A DNA stretch of 64,000 nucleotides, from the NCBI RefSeq assembly GCF_003614435.1, contig NZ_CP025546.1, forward strand, positions 5,890,001-5,954,000, read 5' to 3'. Of the stretch, positions 18,067-27,172 are shown one piece after another. This DNA is from Mycobacterium paragordonae. GTDB lineage: Bacteria; Actinomycetota; Actinomycetes; Mycobacteriales; Mycobacteriaceae. Position 1 is the stretch's first letter, and each line of letters starts with the position of its first letter. The translations under genes were made by a program, and so were the position numbers. The notes beneath the pieces were generated by a model that saw only the letters and a program-made list of their open reading frames with translations, had not been told where the DNA came from and ran no database searches.

Positions 18067-18951
18067 ATGACCGACAGCGCGACTCAGCGGGAGGGGACGA
18101 TCGATGTTCCCGGCGGCCGCGTGTGGTTCAAACGGGTGGGCTCCGGTGACGGTCTGCCCCTCCTGGTGGTGCACGGCGGCCCCGGCTTGCCGCACTACTA
18201 CCTCAGCTCACTGGAACGTTTGGCCGACGAACGAGAAGTGATCTTCTGGGATCAGCTCGGCTGCGGTAATTCCGAACACCCGTCCGACCCCGATCTGTGG
18301 ACCATGCAACGCTCCGTGGCCGAGATGGACGCCGTGGTTACGGCATTGGGGCTCAATGCTTTCCATATCTTCGGCAACTCGTGGGGCGGCATGCTGGCGC
18401 AGCAGTACGTGCTCGACGTGCACTCGGGCGCCATCAGTCTCACCATCTCCAACAGCGCGGCGTCCATCCCCGTGTTCGCCGAGAACGTGGTCCGGCTGAA
18501 GTCGGAATTGGACGCGGCCACCCAGGATGCGATCGACCGCCATGAAGCCGCCGGCACCACCAGTTCCGCGGAGTACCAGGCCGCGATCACCACCTGGAAC
18601 GAAACCTATCTCTGCCGCTCGCTGCCCTGGCCCCGAGATCTCTATCTGGCCTTCCAGAACATGGGCGCCGAAATCTTCGAAACGATGTTCGGTCCCAGCG
18701 ACTTTCACATCGTCGGCACCATCCGGGACTGGGATGTGGTCGACCGGCTCGGTGAGATCACCTTGCCCACCCTGCTGCTCGCCGGCCGCTTCGACGAATG
18801 CTCACCGGAACACATGCGGGAAATGCACGAGCGCATCGGGAGCTCGCGTTTCGAGTTCTTCGAGCACACCGCCCACCTGCCCTTCATCGAGGAACCGGGC
18901 CGCTTCGACGCGGTGATGCGGAACTTCTTGGGACAGCACGACCGGGCTTGA
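18067..18951 (+). CDS. pip: proline iminopeptidase-family hydrolase
   Basis: A 294-residue alpha/beta hydrolase of the proline iminopeptidase/tricorn-interacting family (peptidase S33). It has VVHGGPGLPHYYL (the HGGPG oxyanion motif), FWDQLGCGNS, the nucleophile elbow GNSWGGM, Asp in GRFDECSPEH and His in TAHLPFIEEP. It would release N-terminal proline or act on small amides. The start MTDSATQ follows the tandem repeats. The position matches M. tuberculosis pip (Rv0840c) as I recall it. Exact substrate specificity is not certain in this family. Confidence 0.85.
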   Translation: MTDSATQREGTIDVPGGRVWFKRVGSGDGLPLLVVHGGPGLPHYYLSSLERLADEREVIFWDQLGCGNSEHPSDPDLWTMQRSVAEMDAVVTALGLNAFHIFGNSWGGMLAQQYVLDVHSGAISLTISNSAASIPVFAENVVRLKSELDAATQDAIDRHEAAGTTSSAEYQAAITTWNETYLCRSLPWPRDLYLAFQNMGAEIFETMFGPSDFHIVGTIRDWDVVDRLGEITLPTLLLAGRFDECSPEHMREMHERIGSSRFEFFEHTAHLPFIEEPGRFDAVMRNFLGQHDRA

Positions 18952-19048
18952 TCGCCAGCGAATGCGGGTATAGACGGGCTGTGGTTGGCTTTCGTCAATG
19001 AAGTTGCGGCGCGATCGACATCGCGATCGAAATCCTAGGGGGGACGCG

Positions 19049-19855
19049 TTGCTGAAGCGCGAGGTCGGGGCCAGCCTGCGGGTCACGGTCAACGAGCCGA
19101 CGAACCTGGAATTCCAGATCGCGGTCGCGTCGCTGCCCGGTTTGCAGATCAACGAGTCGCTGACGGTGAACCTGGACGGCAAACCGATCTCGGTGCGTGA
19201 GATTCCGGGCGAACATGGGACTCGCATCCACACCGCCGATGTCGGGACGGGTGATCTGCGGGTCAATTACGAGGCGACTGTCGTCGGGCGGGCCGATCCG
19301 ATCGCAGTCAGGGACCTCGACGTCTCCACCTATCTGCGGCCCAGTCGCTACGCCGAGGCCGACAAGTTCTTCGGCTTCGCGGCGACCGAATTCGGCCAGT
19401 ACCCCAACTCCGTGACGCTGCTGGAGAAGGTGTCGTCATGGGTGGGAACCAGGCTGAAATACGTTCCGGGATCGAGTGATCCGATCGACGGCGCGACGGA
19501 CACCCTGCTCGCCGGCGCGGGTGTGTGTCGCGATTACGCGCATCTGGTGGTGGCGTTGCTGCGCGCGGTGAATGTGCCCGCACGGCTTGTCGCGGTGTAT
19601 GCGCCCGGCTGTGACCCGATGGACTTTCACGCCGTGGCAGAAGCCCTGATCGACGGCCAGTGGCAGGTGGTGGACGCGACGTGCCTGGCGCCGCGCCAAA
19701 CGATGCTGCGCATCGCCACCGGACGCGACGCCGCCGACACCGCTTTCCTGGATAACCACGGTGGCTCAATCGAATTGACCGAATCGGTGATCACGGCGGT
19801 CACCACCGACCCGCTGCCCCGCGACTCGGTAGAAGACCTGGTCTCGCTGGGCTGA
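19049..19855 (+). CDS. transglutaminase-like domain protein
   Basis: A 268-residue protein with a beta-rich N-terminal half and a transglutaminase-like cysteine protease domain. The catalytic Cys is in GAGVCRDYAHL, the His in DFHAVAEAL and the Asp in VVDATCLAP. Bacterial members act as peptidases or amidases rather than cross-linkers. A TTG start at 19049 is chosen because a strong ribosome site (AGGGGGG) lies five bases upstream; the longer open frame begins with arginine-rich sequence. Its target is unknown. Confidence 0.82.
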   Translation: MLKREVGASLRVTVNEPTNLEFQIAVASLPGLQINESLTVNLDGKPISVREIPGEHGTRIHTADVGTGDLRVNYEATVVGRADPIAVRDLDVSTYLRPSRYAEADKFFGFAATEFGQYPNSVTLLEKVSSWVGTRLKYVPGSSDPIDGATDTLLAGAGVCRDYAHLVVALLRAVNVPARLVAVYAPGCDPMDFHAVAEALIDGQWQVVDATCLAPRQTMLRIATGRDAADTAFLDNHGGSIELTESVITAVTTDPLPRDSVEDLVSLG

Positions 19856-20036
19856 CAGCCGGGTCAACCGGGCACTTGTCCGTGCCACGTGTCGCGCTGG
19901 ATGCCGGGTACCGCGGGTTCGATCGGCCATCCATCGCGGTTACGGCCCACCGAGTGACGGTCGCCATAGTTTGATTGCGCGGAGGGTTCGGCGGGGTACG
20001 GAAAAAGGACAGTTTGCGAACGGAAGGAGCACCACC

Positions 20037-20273
20037 ATGGCCGACAGTGGACCTGTGGCAGGCATCAAGGGCGTCATCGAAGACGTCATCGGCAAGGCCA
20101 AGGAAATCATCGGGATCATCATCAGCAACGATGGTCTGCGCAACGAAGGCCGCGCCCAGCAGGACAAGGCGGAGGCACAGCGCAACGTCGCGAAGAAGGA
20201 AGCGCAGGCTGAGGCCGCTCGCGGAGCCGCCAGCGCTGCTGAGGCTCGCCAGAAGGCAAAGACCTCCAAGTAA
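20037..20273 (+). CDS. CsbD-like small stress protein
   Basis: A 78-residue, charged, alanine- and lysine-rich helical protein with a CsbD-like core (GVIEDVIGKAKEIIG, then NEGRAQQDKAEAQ). CsbD proteins are induced by general stress in many bacteria and their molecular role is unknown. A good ribosome site (GGAAGGAG) precedes the ATG. It is a stand-alone gene facing the convergent enoyl-CoA hydratase gene. Confidence 0.85.
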   Translation: MADSGPVAGIKGVIEDVIGKAKEIIGIIISNDGLRNEGRAQQDKAEAQRNVAKKEAQAEAARGAASAAEARQKAKTSK

Positions 20274-20330
20274 GACCCGGCACCCAGCGTGGGGCGCCTG
20301 CCGAGCAGGCGTACCCACGTTGGGTGTTGA

Positions 20331-21098
20331 TCAATTCTTGCCGGCGTTGAGCTTGCTGACGATCGCCCGGAAATCCTCTGTCACGAACGATTGATGTTCG
20401 GCCGACAACGCGTAATCGAGGCTGGCCAGCACGGCGCGTTCCAGGTGGATGTTGAGCACCCGTTTGGTGCTCTCCACCGCCTGCTGCGGCAGCTCCATGA
20501 TCTTTTTGGCACACTCCACCGCCGCGGCGAACGGGTCGTCGGCCACGTGGTTGGCCAGGCCGAGCTCGACCGCCCGCTGAGCGCGAATCCTGGTGCCGGT
20601 CAACGCATATTCCTTCGCCAGCAACAAGCTGATGTGCAGCGGCCAGGTCAGCGGTCCGCCGTCGGCGGCCACCAACCCCACCTGCACGTGCGGGTCGGCC
20701 AGGAAGGCGTCCGGGGCGATGAAGACGATGTCGCTCAGCGCCACCAAACTGCAGCCCAATCCGACGGCCGGGCCGTTGACGGCCGCTATCACCGGGATCC
20801 GGCACCGCGCCATCCCCAGTACGATCTCGCGTCCGTCGCGAATCGTCTTGGCGCGCAATGCGGCATCTTCGGCCAGTTCGGCCAGGTACGCGAAATCCCC
20901 ACCCGCCGAGAAGGCTTTGCCGCTGCCGGTGATCACGGCGGCGCGCGCCGACGCGTCGTCGGTCAACCGCTGCCACAACCGCGCCAGCCCGACGTGCAGA
21001 CTGTCGTTGACGGCGTTGAGATCGTCCGGGCGGTTCAGCGTGATGATCCGCAACGCCCCCTCGGCCCGGACGTCGATTTCGCTTGGCATGTCGTACAT
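20331..21098 (-). CDS. enoyl-CoA hydratase/isomerase family protein
   Basis: A 255-residue crotonase-fold protein with the CoA-binding and oxyanion segments GSGKAFSAGGDFAYL and NGPAVGLGCSLVALSDIVF. The family hydrates or isomerises enoyl-CoA esters. The catalytic acid positions are not obvious, so the precise reaction is unassigned. It is the last gene of the four-gene minus-strand set (ligase, two acyl-CoA dehydrogenases, hydratase) and lies one base beyond the stop of the dehydrogenase gene, consistent with a beta-oxidation-like unit. Confidence 0.88.
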   Translation of the reverse strand: MYDMPSEIDVRAEGALRIITLNRPDDLNAVNDSLHVGLARLWQRLTDDASARAAVITGSGKAFSAGGDFAYLAELAEDAALRAKTIRDGREIVLGMARCRIPVIAAVNGPAVGLGCSLVALSDIVFIAPDAFLADPHVQVGLVAADGGPLTWPLHISLLLAKEYALTGTRIRAQRAVELGLANHVADDPFAAAVECAKKIMELPQQAVESTKRVLNIHLERAVLASLDYALSAEHQSFVTEDFRAIVSKLNAGKN

Positions 21099-21099
21099 G

Positions 21100-22200
21100 T
21101 CAGACTCCCAATCCCAGGATTCGTGAGGCGATGATGTTCTTCTGAATCTGTGAGGTGCCGCCCATCACGCTCTGCGCACGGCTGTACAGGTAGGCGCTGA
21201 ACAGGCTCGGGTCACGGGTGCCGCCGACGGCCAGCGCGGCGTGCCCGACGGACTGTTCCACCCAGGTCATCAGCAGCTTGTCCAGCGAGCCTTCGGGCCC
21301 GTGGGACACGCCGTCGAGTTGCTCGGACAACCGGCGCCGCACGTGATGCGTCAACATCTCGGCCTGCACCGCAGCCCACGCCACCTCCTCCGGCACGGAG
21401 TCGTCCTCGTGACCGTCGCTGCGCGCCACCATTTCGGCGACCAGCTTGTTGTAGCGGGCCGCGTAACCCAGGGTGGAGGGTTCCCGTTCATGCCCGACGA
21501 CCGTCATGGCAACTGCCCACCCGTCACCGGGGGCACCGACCATGCGGTCTGCCGGGACGGTGGCGCCGTCGAAGAACACCTGACCGAATTCATTGGTGAC
21601 GCCGTTGATCATCTGCAGCGGGCGCTGCTGCACGCCAGGCTGTTTCATCGAAAGCACGAAGGCCGACAGGCCGCGGTGCCGCTTGGCATCGGGGTCGGTG
21701 CGGGCCAGCAGCAGGCACCAGTCGGCGACGTCGGAGTAACTCGTCCAGATCTTGTGTCCGTGGATGACGTAGTCGTCGCCGTCGCGGGTCGCAGTGGTGG
21801 TCAGCGACGCCAGGTCCGATCCCGCGCCCGGTTCGCTGAATCCCTGACACCAACGCTCGGAGCCATTGATGATGCCGGGCAGGAAACGCTGCCGCAGCGC
21901 GTCACTGCCATGGTGGCCGATCCCCATCACCAGGTACCCGACGCTGGGGCGCGGTGGGGCGCCCGCGCGGGCGATCTCTTCGTCGACGATGACGTCGTAC
22001 ACCGGGGGCAGTTCGAAGCCGCCGTAGTCGCTCGGCCAGGACAGCCCGAAGAAGCCTTCTTCGTAGAGGGCGCGATGCCAATCCGCCTGACGGGCCCAGT
22101 ACTCGTCACCCGAGCCGCCGAACTCCTTGGCGTGCAGCGAAAGCCAGGTGCGGAGCCGCTGCCGGAACTCGGCTTCCTGCGGCGAGTCACGAAAGTCCAC
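21100..22200 (-). CDS. acyl-CoA dehydrogenase, FadE-like subunit A
   Basis: A 366-residue acyl-CoA dehydrogenase with CQGFSEPGAGSDLASL for FAD/substrate binding, the HKIWTSYSDVADW region, GYAARY, and the C-terminal GGTSQIQKNIIASRILGL. It overlaps the start of a second, shorter dehydrogenase gene by 14 bp. Such adjacent unequal pairs form heterotetramers in mycobacterial steroid and CoA-thioester degradation, so a heteromeric enzyme is likely. The acyl substrate is unknown. Confidence 0.9.
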   Translation of the reverse strand: MDFRDSPQEAEFRQRLRTWLSLHAKEFGGSGDEYWARQADWHRALYEEGFFGLSWPSDYGGFELPPVYDVIVDEEIARAGAPPRPSVGYLVMGIGHHGSDALRQRFLPGIINGSERWCQGFSEPGAGSDLASLTTTATRDGDDYVIHGHKIWTSYSDVADWCLLLARTDPDAKRHRGLSAFVLSMKQPGVQQRPLQMINGVTNEFGQVFFDGATVPADRMVGAPGDGWAVAMTVVGHEREPSTLGYAARYNKLVAEMVARSDGHEDDSVPEEVAWAAVQAEMLTHHVRRRLSEQLDGVSHGPEGSLDKLLMTWVEQSVGHAALAVGGTRDPSLFSAYLYSRAQSVMGGTSQIQKNIIASRILGLGV

Positions 22201-23104
22201 GACCGACCTCCTTCAGGGTGACCGGCCACAGCTCGGTCGATGTCAGCGCACGGCGCAGGTACACGTGCGCCAGGCACTCCCAGGTATTGCCGATCCCGCC
22301 GTGCACCTGAATCGACGTTTCGCACACCGTCCGGGCGGCGCGGGCACAGTAGACCTTGGCCACCCGCGCGGCCTGGATCGCGGCGGCGGGCTCGAGTTCG
22401 TCCACCGCCCAGGCGGCATGGCGCAGCACGCTCACCGAGCCCTCGATCAGTGCCAGGCTTTCGGCCAGCAGATGGGCGATGGCCTGGTAGGACCCGATCG
22501 ATTTGCCGTACTGCTCACGGATTTTCGCGTAGTCGCAGGCCAGCGCGTGCGCGCCACGCGCCGCACCCACCAGGTCTGCGGCGGTGCCGACCAACGCAAG
22601 GGCAAGCCACCGATCGGCTACGCCGTCCGGCACCTCACCCAATTCCGTTGCAGCGCCGTTGAGTTCCGCACATGCGCGGGTCAGGTCCGCGTCGGCTCCG
22701 GCACTCTCGAACTCGACGACGAGCACCGTGGAGCCCGAGAGTTGCAACGCCCGGCGATAACCGCGGGTGTCGAACGCCAGGCCGTCGACCGCGATCGTCG
22801 CGGCACCGGCATCGGCGCCCTCCCGGACCGGGAGATGGCGGGCCAGGTCGTCCGCCAGGACCGGACCGAGAAAGGGCGCGTCGACCAGCCGGCGCCCGAA
22901 TTCCTCTGCCACCAGCGCGACTTCAACCCCTGAGGCCCCGTCCGAGCGCAGCGAGCGCCAGCCCGTCTGGTCAATCTGCTTGTCCAGACGCGTGATCCGG
23001 TTCTGATCGGCCAGCTCCTGTACCGCGGCCGGACCGAGGTCGTCGGCCATCTTGGCAGCGGCGTCGCGCAATTGCTGTTGTTCAGCGGTCAGACGAACAT
23101 CCAT
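22187..23104 (-). CDS. acyl-CoA dehydrogenase, FadE-like subunit B
   Basis: A 305-residue acyl-CoA dehydrogenase-family protein, shorter than the classical 380 residues. The N-terminal helical domain (LTAEQQQLRDAAAKMADDLG) is present, the middle beta domain is poorly conserved, and the C-terminal FAD-binding stretch has QVHGGIGNTWE. This is typical of the partner subunit of heteromeric FadE enzymes, where the active site is shared with the neighbour at 21100. The gene overlaps the ligase gene by 23 bp, so the unit is translationally linked. Confidence 0.88.
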   Translation of the reverse strand: MDVRLTAEQQQLRDAAAKMADDLGPAAVQELADQNRITRLDKQIDQTGWRSLRSDGASGVEVALVAEEFGRRLVDAPFLGPVLADDLARHLPVREGADAGAATIAVDGLAFDTRGYRRALQLSGSTVLVVEFESAGADADLTRACAELNGAATELGEVPDGVADRWLALALVGTAADLVGAARGAHALACDYAKIREQYGKSIGSYQAIAHLLAESLALIEGSVSVLRHAAWAVDELEPAAAIQAARVAKVYCARAARTVCETSIQVHGGIGNTWECLAHVYLRRALTSTELWPVTLKEVGRGLS

Positions 23105-24485
23105 AGCTCTCCTTGAGCACTCTGCGCAGCACCTTGCCGGAGGGCAGGCGGGGAATCTCGGTTACGAACACCACCCGGCTCAGGCGCTTGTAGGACGCGA
23201 GTTTCGCATCCACCCGGGCGGTGAGTTCATCGGCGTCGAGCGGAATGTGGGTCGCGACGGCAGCGACGATGGCCTCACCATTCGCGCCGTCCGGAACGCC
23301 GAAGACCGCACAGTCCTTCACCGCCGGGTGACCGTGTAGCACGGTTTCGATTTCCGCGGGCGCGACCTGGAAACCCCGCACCTTGATCATCTCCTTGAGG
23401 CGATCGGTGATCCGCAGCCAGCCGTCGGCGTCCAACCACCCGACGTCCCCGGTGCGGTACCAGCCGTCGTCAGACACCTCGGCGGTGGCCGCAGCTGGCA
23501 GGTAGCCCGCCATCAGCGAATCCGACTGTGCCTGAATCTCGCCGACCTCGCCCGGACCGGCCGGTTCGCCGGAGTCCAGCGAGACCACCCGCAGCTCGAC
23601 GCCGGGCACCGCGCGGCCCACCGAATCCAGGCGAGCCCCGGTCACCGGGTTGCACGCGATCACCGGCAGTTCGGTGGTGCCGTAGGCCGGCACCCAACCG
23701 ATGCCGGTGCGCCGGGTCACCGTCTCGGCGATGCTGACGGTCACCGGAGTGGCGCCCCACATGATGTACCGCAGCGACGAGAGGTCGTAGGACTCCAGGT
23801 CTGGGTGCGAGGCCATTGCCAATGCGATCGGCGCGACGGCCATTTCGACTGTGATGCGGTCGCTTTCGATGTGCCGCAGCATCCGGTCGATATCGAAGCG
23901 CGGGTGCAGCCCGACCCGAGCGCCGGTGCGCAGCGCGGTGAGGATGTTGAGCAGGCCCAGGATGTGCGACGGCGGGGTGGTGACCTGCAGGCGGTCCCGC
24001 TCGGTCAATGCCAGCGCGGCGCGCCAGTGTCGCACCGCCGCGTTCAGCGAGGCGTGGGTGTGCCGCACGGCCTTCGGCAGTCCGGTGGTGCCGGAACTGA
24101 ACACCAGCACTGCGTCGCCGGCCGGCCCCGCCGGCGTCATCCCGGATTCGGCCACGGCGAGCGGTTCATCCAGGTGCAGCATGGGCATCAGTGCGGCCAG
24201 CACCGGATGGTCGCCGATCGCGTCGGCCGGATTTGTCAGGGCCAATGCGTGCTCGACCTCGGCGCTTTTCCAGGCCGGGCTGATCAGAACGGCCGCCGCG
24301 CCGACGCGCCAAATCGCCTGTACGGCGACGATGAACTCCGGCCGGTTGGACGCCATGAGCGCGACCCGCTGCCCGGCCTTGACGCCTCTCGTGCGTAGGG
24401 TCGCAGCCAGACTATCCGTCAGCACATCGAGTTCGGGCTGGCAAAAGTGCCGATCCTCGAACACGAGCGCGGCCGGTTCGGTCAC
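23082..24485 (-). CDS. acyl-CoA synthetase (AMP-forming ligase), FadD-like
   Basis: A 467-residue ANL-superfamily ligase with the P-loop-like VFSSGTTGLPKAVRHTH, the adenine-binding VPAYGTTEL, the hinge DGWYRTGDVGWL, and the C-terminal catalytic lysine in LPSGKVLRR. It would activate a carboxylic acid to its CoA thioester and feed the two dehydrogenases and the hydratase downstream. It starts with GTG, 45 bp from the palindrome at 24530-24544, in a promoter shared with the divergent ferredoxin gene. Confidence 0.9.
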   Translation of the reverse strand: MTEPAALVFEDRHFCQPELDVLTDSLAATLRTRGVKAGQRVALMASNRPEFIVAVQAIWRVGAAAVLISPAWKSAEVEHALALTNPADAIGDHPVLAALMPMLHLDEPLAVAESGMTPAGPAGDAVLVFSSGTTGLPKAVRHTHASLNAAVRHWRAALALTERDRLQVTTPPSHILGLLNILTALRTGARVGLHPRFDIDRMLRHIESDRITVEMAVAPIALAMASHPDLESYDLSSLRYIMWGATPVTVSIAETVTRRTGIGWVPAYGTTELPVIACNPVTGARLDSVGRAVPGVELRVVSLDSGEPAGPGEVGEIQAQSDSLMAGYLPAAATAEVSDDGWYRTGDVGWLDADGWLRITDRLKEMIKVRGFQVAPAEIETVLHGHPAVKDCAVFGVPDGANGEAIVAAVATHIPLDADELTARVDAKLASYKRLSRVVFVTEIPRLPSGKVLRRVLKESYGCSSDR

Positions 24486-24529
24486 GTCTCGATCCTTCCG
24501 GCGGTCTTGAGAAGGTCCTATCGTCTAGT

Positions 24530-24544
24530 GAGAATAGTATTCTC
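24530..24544. promoter_or_regulatory. perfect palindrome GAGAATA-G-TATTCTC in divergent promoter
   Basis: A 15-bp perfect inverted repeat (7-bp arms around one base) is centred in the 93-bp gap between the ligase and ferredoxin genes. It shares the GAGAA-N5-TTCTC core with the meaB site at 16833-16847. Position and symmetry suggest one repressor controlling both directions. The regulator is not encoded next to it. The upstream region of the mutase gene (30140-30144) has only a GAGAA half-site. Confidence 0.65.
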
Positions 24545-24578
24545 TATAGTGAAGAATACAAGTGCGTGGAAGGTGCGT

Positions 24579-24860
24579 ATGACCGAGGCCGCCGTGGTGA
24601 CGATTCACCTCGACCGCAGGAAAGTGTCGGTGCCGCTGGTGCCCGGCGAGACGTTGCTGGAGACCGCGCGGCGGGCGGGCCTGGATCCGCCGTTCAACTG
24701 CGAAGCGGGTAACTGCGGCACCTGCATGGCCCGGCTGAGTGAGGGCAGCGCCACCATGCGTGTCAACGATGCGCTGGACGACGACGAGGTGGCCGACGGT
24801 TACATTCTGACGTGCCAGGGCATTCCGGACACGACGCCGATCACCGTTCACTACGAGTAG
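24579..24860 (+). CDS. 2Fe-2S ferredoxin, plant/adrenodoxin-like
   Basis: A 93-residue [2Fe-2S] ferredoxin with the cluster ligands in CEAGNCGTC and a final Cys in LTCQGIP, which gives the Cx4Cx2C...C pattern of the plant type. It would pass electrons from a reductase to an oxygenase. No reductase or terminal oxygenase is adjacent except flavin enzymes in the block. It is divergent from the ligase gene and precedes a small EthD-like gene by 19 nt. Confidence 0.9.
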   Translation: MTEAAVVTIHLDRRKVSVPLVPGETLLETARRAGLDPPFNCEAGNCGTCMARLSEGSATMRVNDALDDDEVADGYILTCQGIPDTTPITVHYE

Positions 24861-24879
24861 TCACGAAAGGCCAGCGACC

Positions 24880-25194
24880 ATGGCGAAAGGCATCATCTAC
24901 GTCGAGACCTACCCGAGTTCGCCGGACCGCGAACAGGAGTACAACACCTGGTACGACGAGGTCCACCTGCCGGAACTCGTGGCCATCGACGGAATCACCT
25001 CGGCACGCCGGCTGCGACCGGTCAACGGCGAAGGGCCCTACGTCGCGCTCTACGAGATCGAAGGCGACGATCTGCAGGCCGTCCTGCAGGGCATGAGCGG
25101 GGCCAAGCTCACCATGTCCAGTGCACTGCAACTCGATCCGCCGCCGATTCCGCGGCTGCTCGAAGTGACAACGGAGTACCCCTCGGGAGGTTAA
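24880..25194 (+). CDS. small EthD/dimeric alpha-beta barrel-like protein
   Basis: A 104-residue protein with YPSSPDREQEYNTWYDEVHLPELVAIDG (split: EQEYNTWYDEVHLPEL), the pattern seen in EthD-like and other dimeric alpha/beta-barrel proteins that assist oxygenase or lyase pathways. The catalytic function is unknown. It is preceded by a ribosome site (GAAAGG) and translated after the ferredoxin. The 3' end overlaps the convergent flavin-binding protein gene by 4 bp. Confidence 0.75.
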   Translation: MAKGIIYVETYPSSPDREQEYNTWYDEVHLPELVAIDGITSARRLRPVNGEGPYVALYEIEGDDLQAVLQGMSGAKLTMSSALQLDPPPIPRLLEVTTEYPSGG

Positions 25195-26042
25195 ACCGGG
25201 GCGTCGATCGCAATCACCTCGTGCGGGGCGAACATCACCCGGCGCGCGCCGGGTTCGGTGTCCCAATGCACCGAGGCGGTGCCGGTGAGTTGAAGCGTCG
25301 CTCCGCTGCGGAAGTCGACGAACAACAAGGCGGCGGTTGGGTCGACGATCAGATTCCCGAAGCTGTTGAACATGTTGTTGCCCGGGAAGTCCGGCCACCA
25401 CAGCCCGTCGGACGCGACGCGGACGAAACCGGCGGGGCCACCGCGGTGGGACGCGTCATTGCCGGAGTCGGGGTGGGTGGTACCGAGGAAGAAGGTGTCC
25501 GCGGCCTGCACGAGATCGATGTCTTGCGGGCGCAGTTCGTTGCCGCGGAACACGTTTGGATTGTGATCGGTACCGTTGCGCAGGTGTCGCGGGGTGATGT
25601 ACTGCGGACAGTTGCCATACGCCTGCTCCACGTCGACCGCGAGCCCCTCGGACCCGGCGCCGGTCAGGATGCCGTTGATCCGCAGTCGTCGGCGGTGCGC
25701 GAAGTCCATCACGACCAGTCCGATCGGCTGGTCAACCGGCAACTCGCGCAATGGGTCCGCCGCGCGTGCCGTCGTCTCGATCCGCAGCCTGCTTGGCGAC
25801 GCGACCCGCAGGAAGCCAGCGGGACCGGACAGCGGCGATACCCAGAGACGGCCGGCCGCGTCACGGGCAGTCAAGGCGGCGAACGTCGCGGTGGCGAGAA
25901 ATGCGCCGGCGCCGGCGCCCAACTTGCCGCCCGCGACCATCGGGGCGAGCCGGGCCGCGGCCGCCTGCACGCCCGCCTGACGCTGGACGGCAAGCTCGCC
26001 GGGATGGAACCCGACCGCGGCGGCTCGAGGATTGTCAGCCAT
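25191..26042 (-). CDS. pyridoxamine 5'-phosphate oxidase family (flavin-binding split-barrel) protein
   Basis: A 283-residue protein with a PNPOx-like split-barrel fold: ATATFAALTARDAAGRLWVSPLSG near the N terminus (split: TARDAAGRLWVSPLSG) and RRRLRINGILT in the middle, then a second barrel-like half with FFLGTTHPDSG. Relatives bind FMN or F420, or are fused to ferredoxin reductases. The enzymatic role is unknown. The start MADNPRA is favoured over an upstream codon because the extra 20 residues are not family-like. It is the last gene of the mutase operon. Confidence 0.78.
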   Translation of the reverse strand: MADNPRAAAVGFHPGELAVQRQAGVQAAAARLAPMVAGGKLGAGAGAFLATATFAALTARDAAGRLWVSPLSGPAGFLRVASPSRLRIETTARAADPLRELPVDQPIGLVVMDFAHRRRLRINGILTGAGSEGLAVDVEQAYGNCPQYITPRHLRNGTDHNPNVFRGNELRPQDIDLVQAADTFFLGTTHPDSGNDASHRGGPAGFVRVASDGLWWPDFPGNNMFNSFGNLIVDPTAALLFVDFRSGATLQLTGTASVHWDTEPGARRVMFAPHEVIAIDAPV

Positions 26043-26119
26043 TGCCCGGCCTCCCTCTGTGTACCGAGAGGAACCGCAATCGCCGGCCAGGTATTTCCGC
26101 ATGCCCGCGGAAGCCGGCC

Positions 26120-27172
26120 TCAGCCTTCCAGCGTGGGCGGCGGACGATAGTCGGGTTGGTAGCCCCAGACCCGGATCGGACTGCCGACCAGTCGCATGTC
26201 GCCGGCCTGCACCACCACTTCCGGGGTCGCTTCGAGTGCCTCGGGCAGCGATCGCACCGCCGCCGCGGGCACGCCGAGCGGGCGCAGTCGTCCTTCCCAG
26301 CTTGCCGCGGTGTCGGTCGCCAGCGCGGATGTGACCGCGGCCAGCACCTCCTCGCGCCGAGCGACCCGTTGCGTCATCGTCTCGAAACCGTCGATGCCGG
26401 CCTCTTTCGCGAACGACTTCCAGAATCCGTCGTGGGTGATGAACAACGCCAGAAACCCGTCGGCGGTCGGAAATAGCTGTGCCGGAACGTAATAGGAGTG
26501 GGCACCGTAGGGACGACGCTGCGGTTCGACGCCGTCGTTGAGGTAGGCCGCCGCGTGATAGTTCAATTGCGAGAACATCACATCGCGCAACGACACGTCC
26601 ACCTGCCCGCCGCTGCCGGAGACGATCTTGGCCAAAAGCCCTAGCGCCGCAGACATTCCGGTCGAGTTGTCTGCCGACGAATAGCCCGGCAGGGTCGGCG
26701 GGCCGTCCGGATCGCCGGTCAGCGCGGCGATGCCGACGCCGGCCTGCACCACATAGTCGAACGCCGGATCGTCACCGCCGTCCAGCCCGAAGCCGGTGAT
26801 GGCGACGCACACGATCTTGTCGTTGTATTGGCTCAGGGCGTCATAGGTGAGTCCCAACCGGCGGATCGCCGACGGTTTCAGATTCACCAGCAGCGCATGA
26901 GCATTCGCCGCGAGCTCACCCAATCGCTGTTGCCCTGCAGGCGAATTCAGGTCGAGGCAGATGCTGGATTTGTTGCGATTGAGGCTGGCGAAGTAGCTGT
27001 CGGAGACCCCACGGGAGATTTCGCCGCCGGCCGGCTCGATCTTGGTGACCTCGGCACCCAGATCCGCGAGCAGCATGGCGGCATACGGCCCGGCCAGCAT
27101 GGTGCCGACTTCCAGAATCCGGATCCCCGCCAGCGGTCCCGTGGTCTCGCGAGCCGGCGTCGGTGAGCTCAC
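26120..27172 (-). CDS. CaiB/BaiF-type (family III) CoA-transferase
   Basis: A 350-residue family III CoA-transferase with LAGIRILEVGTMLAGPYAAMLLADLGAEV (split: ILEVGTMLAGPYAAMLLADL) and KIEPAGGE; the conserved catalytic-Asp region is not certain by eye. Such enzymes move CoA between carboxylic acids. The GTG start overlaps the stop of the LLM gene (GTGA), so the two are translationally coupled. The context with a B12 mutase suggests CoA transfer onto or off a branched acid. Confidence 0.85.
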   Translation of the reverse strand: MSSPTPARETTGPLAGIRILEVGTMLAGPYAAMLLADLGAEVTKIEPAGGEISRGVSDSYFASLNRNKSSICLDLNSPAGQQRLGELAANAHALLVNLKPSAIRRLGLTYDALSQYNDKIVCVAITGFGLDGGDDPAFDYVVQAGVGIAALTGDPDGPPTLPGYSSADNSTGMSAALGLLAKIVSGSGGQVDVSLRDVMFSQLNYHAAAYLNDGVEPQRRPYGAHSYYVPAQLFPTADGFLALFITHDGFWKSFAKEAGIDGFETMTQRVARREEVLAAVTSALATDTAASWEGRLRPLGVPAAAVRSLPEALEATPEVVVQAGDMRLVGSPIRVWGYQPDYRPPPTLEG

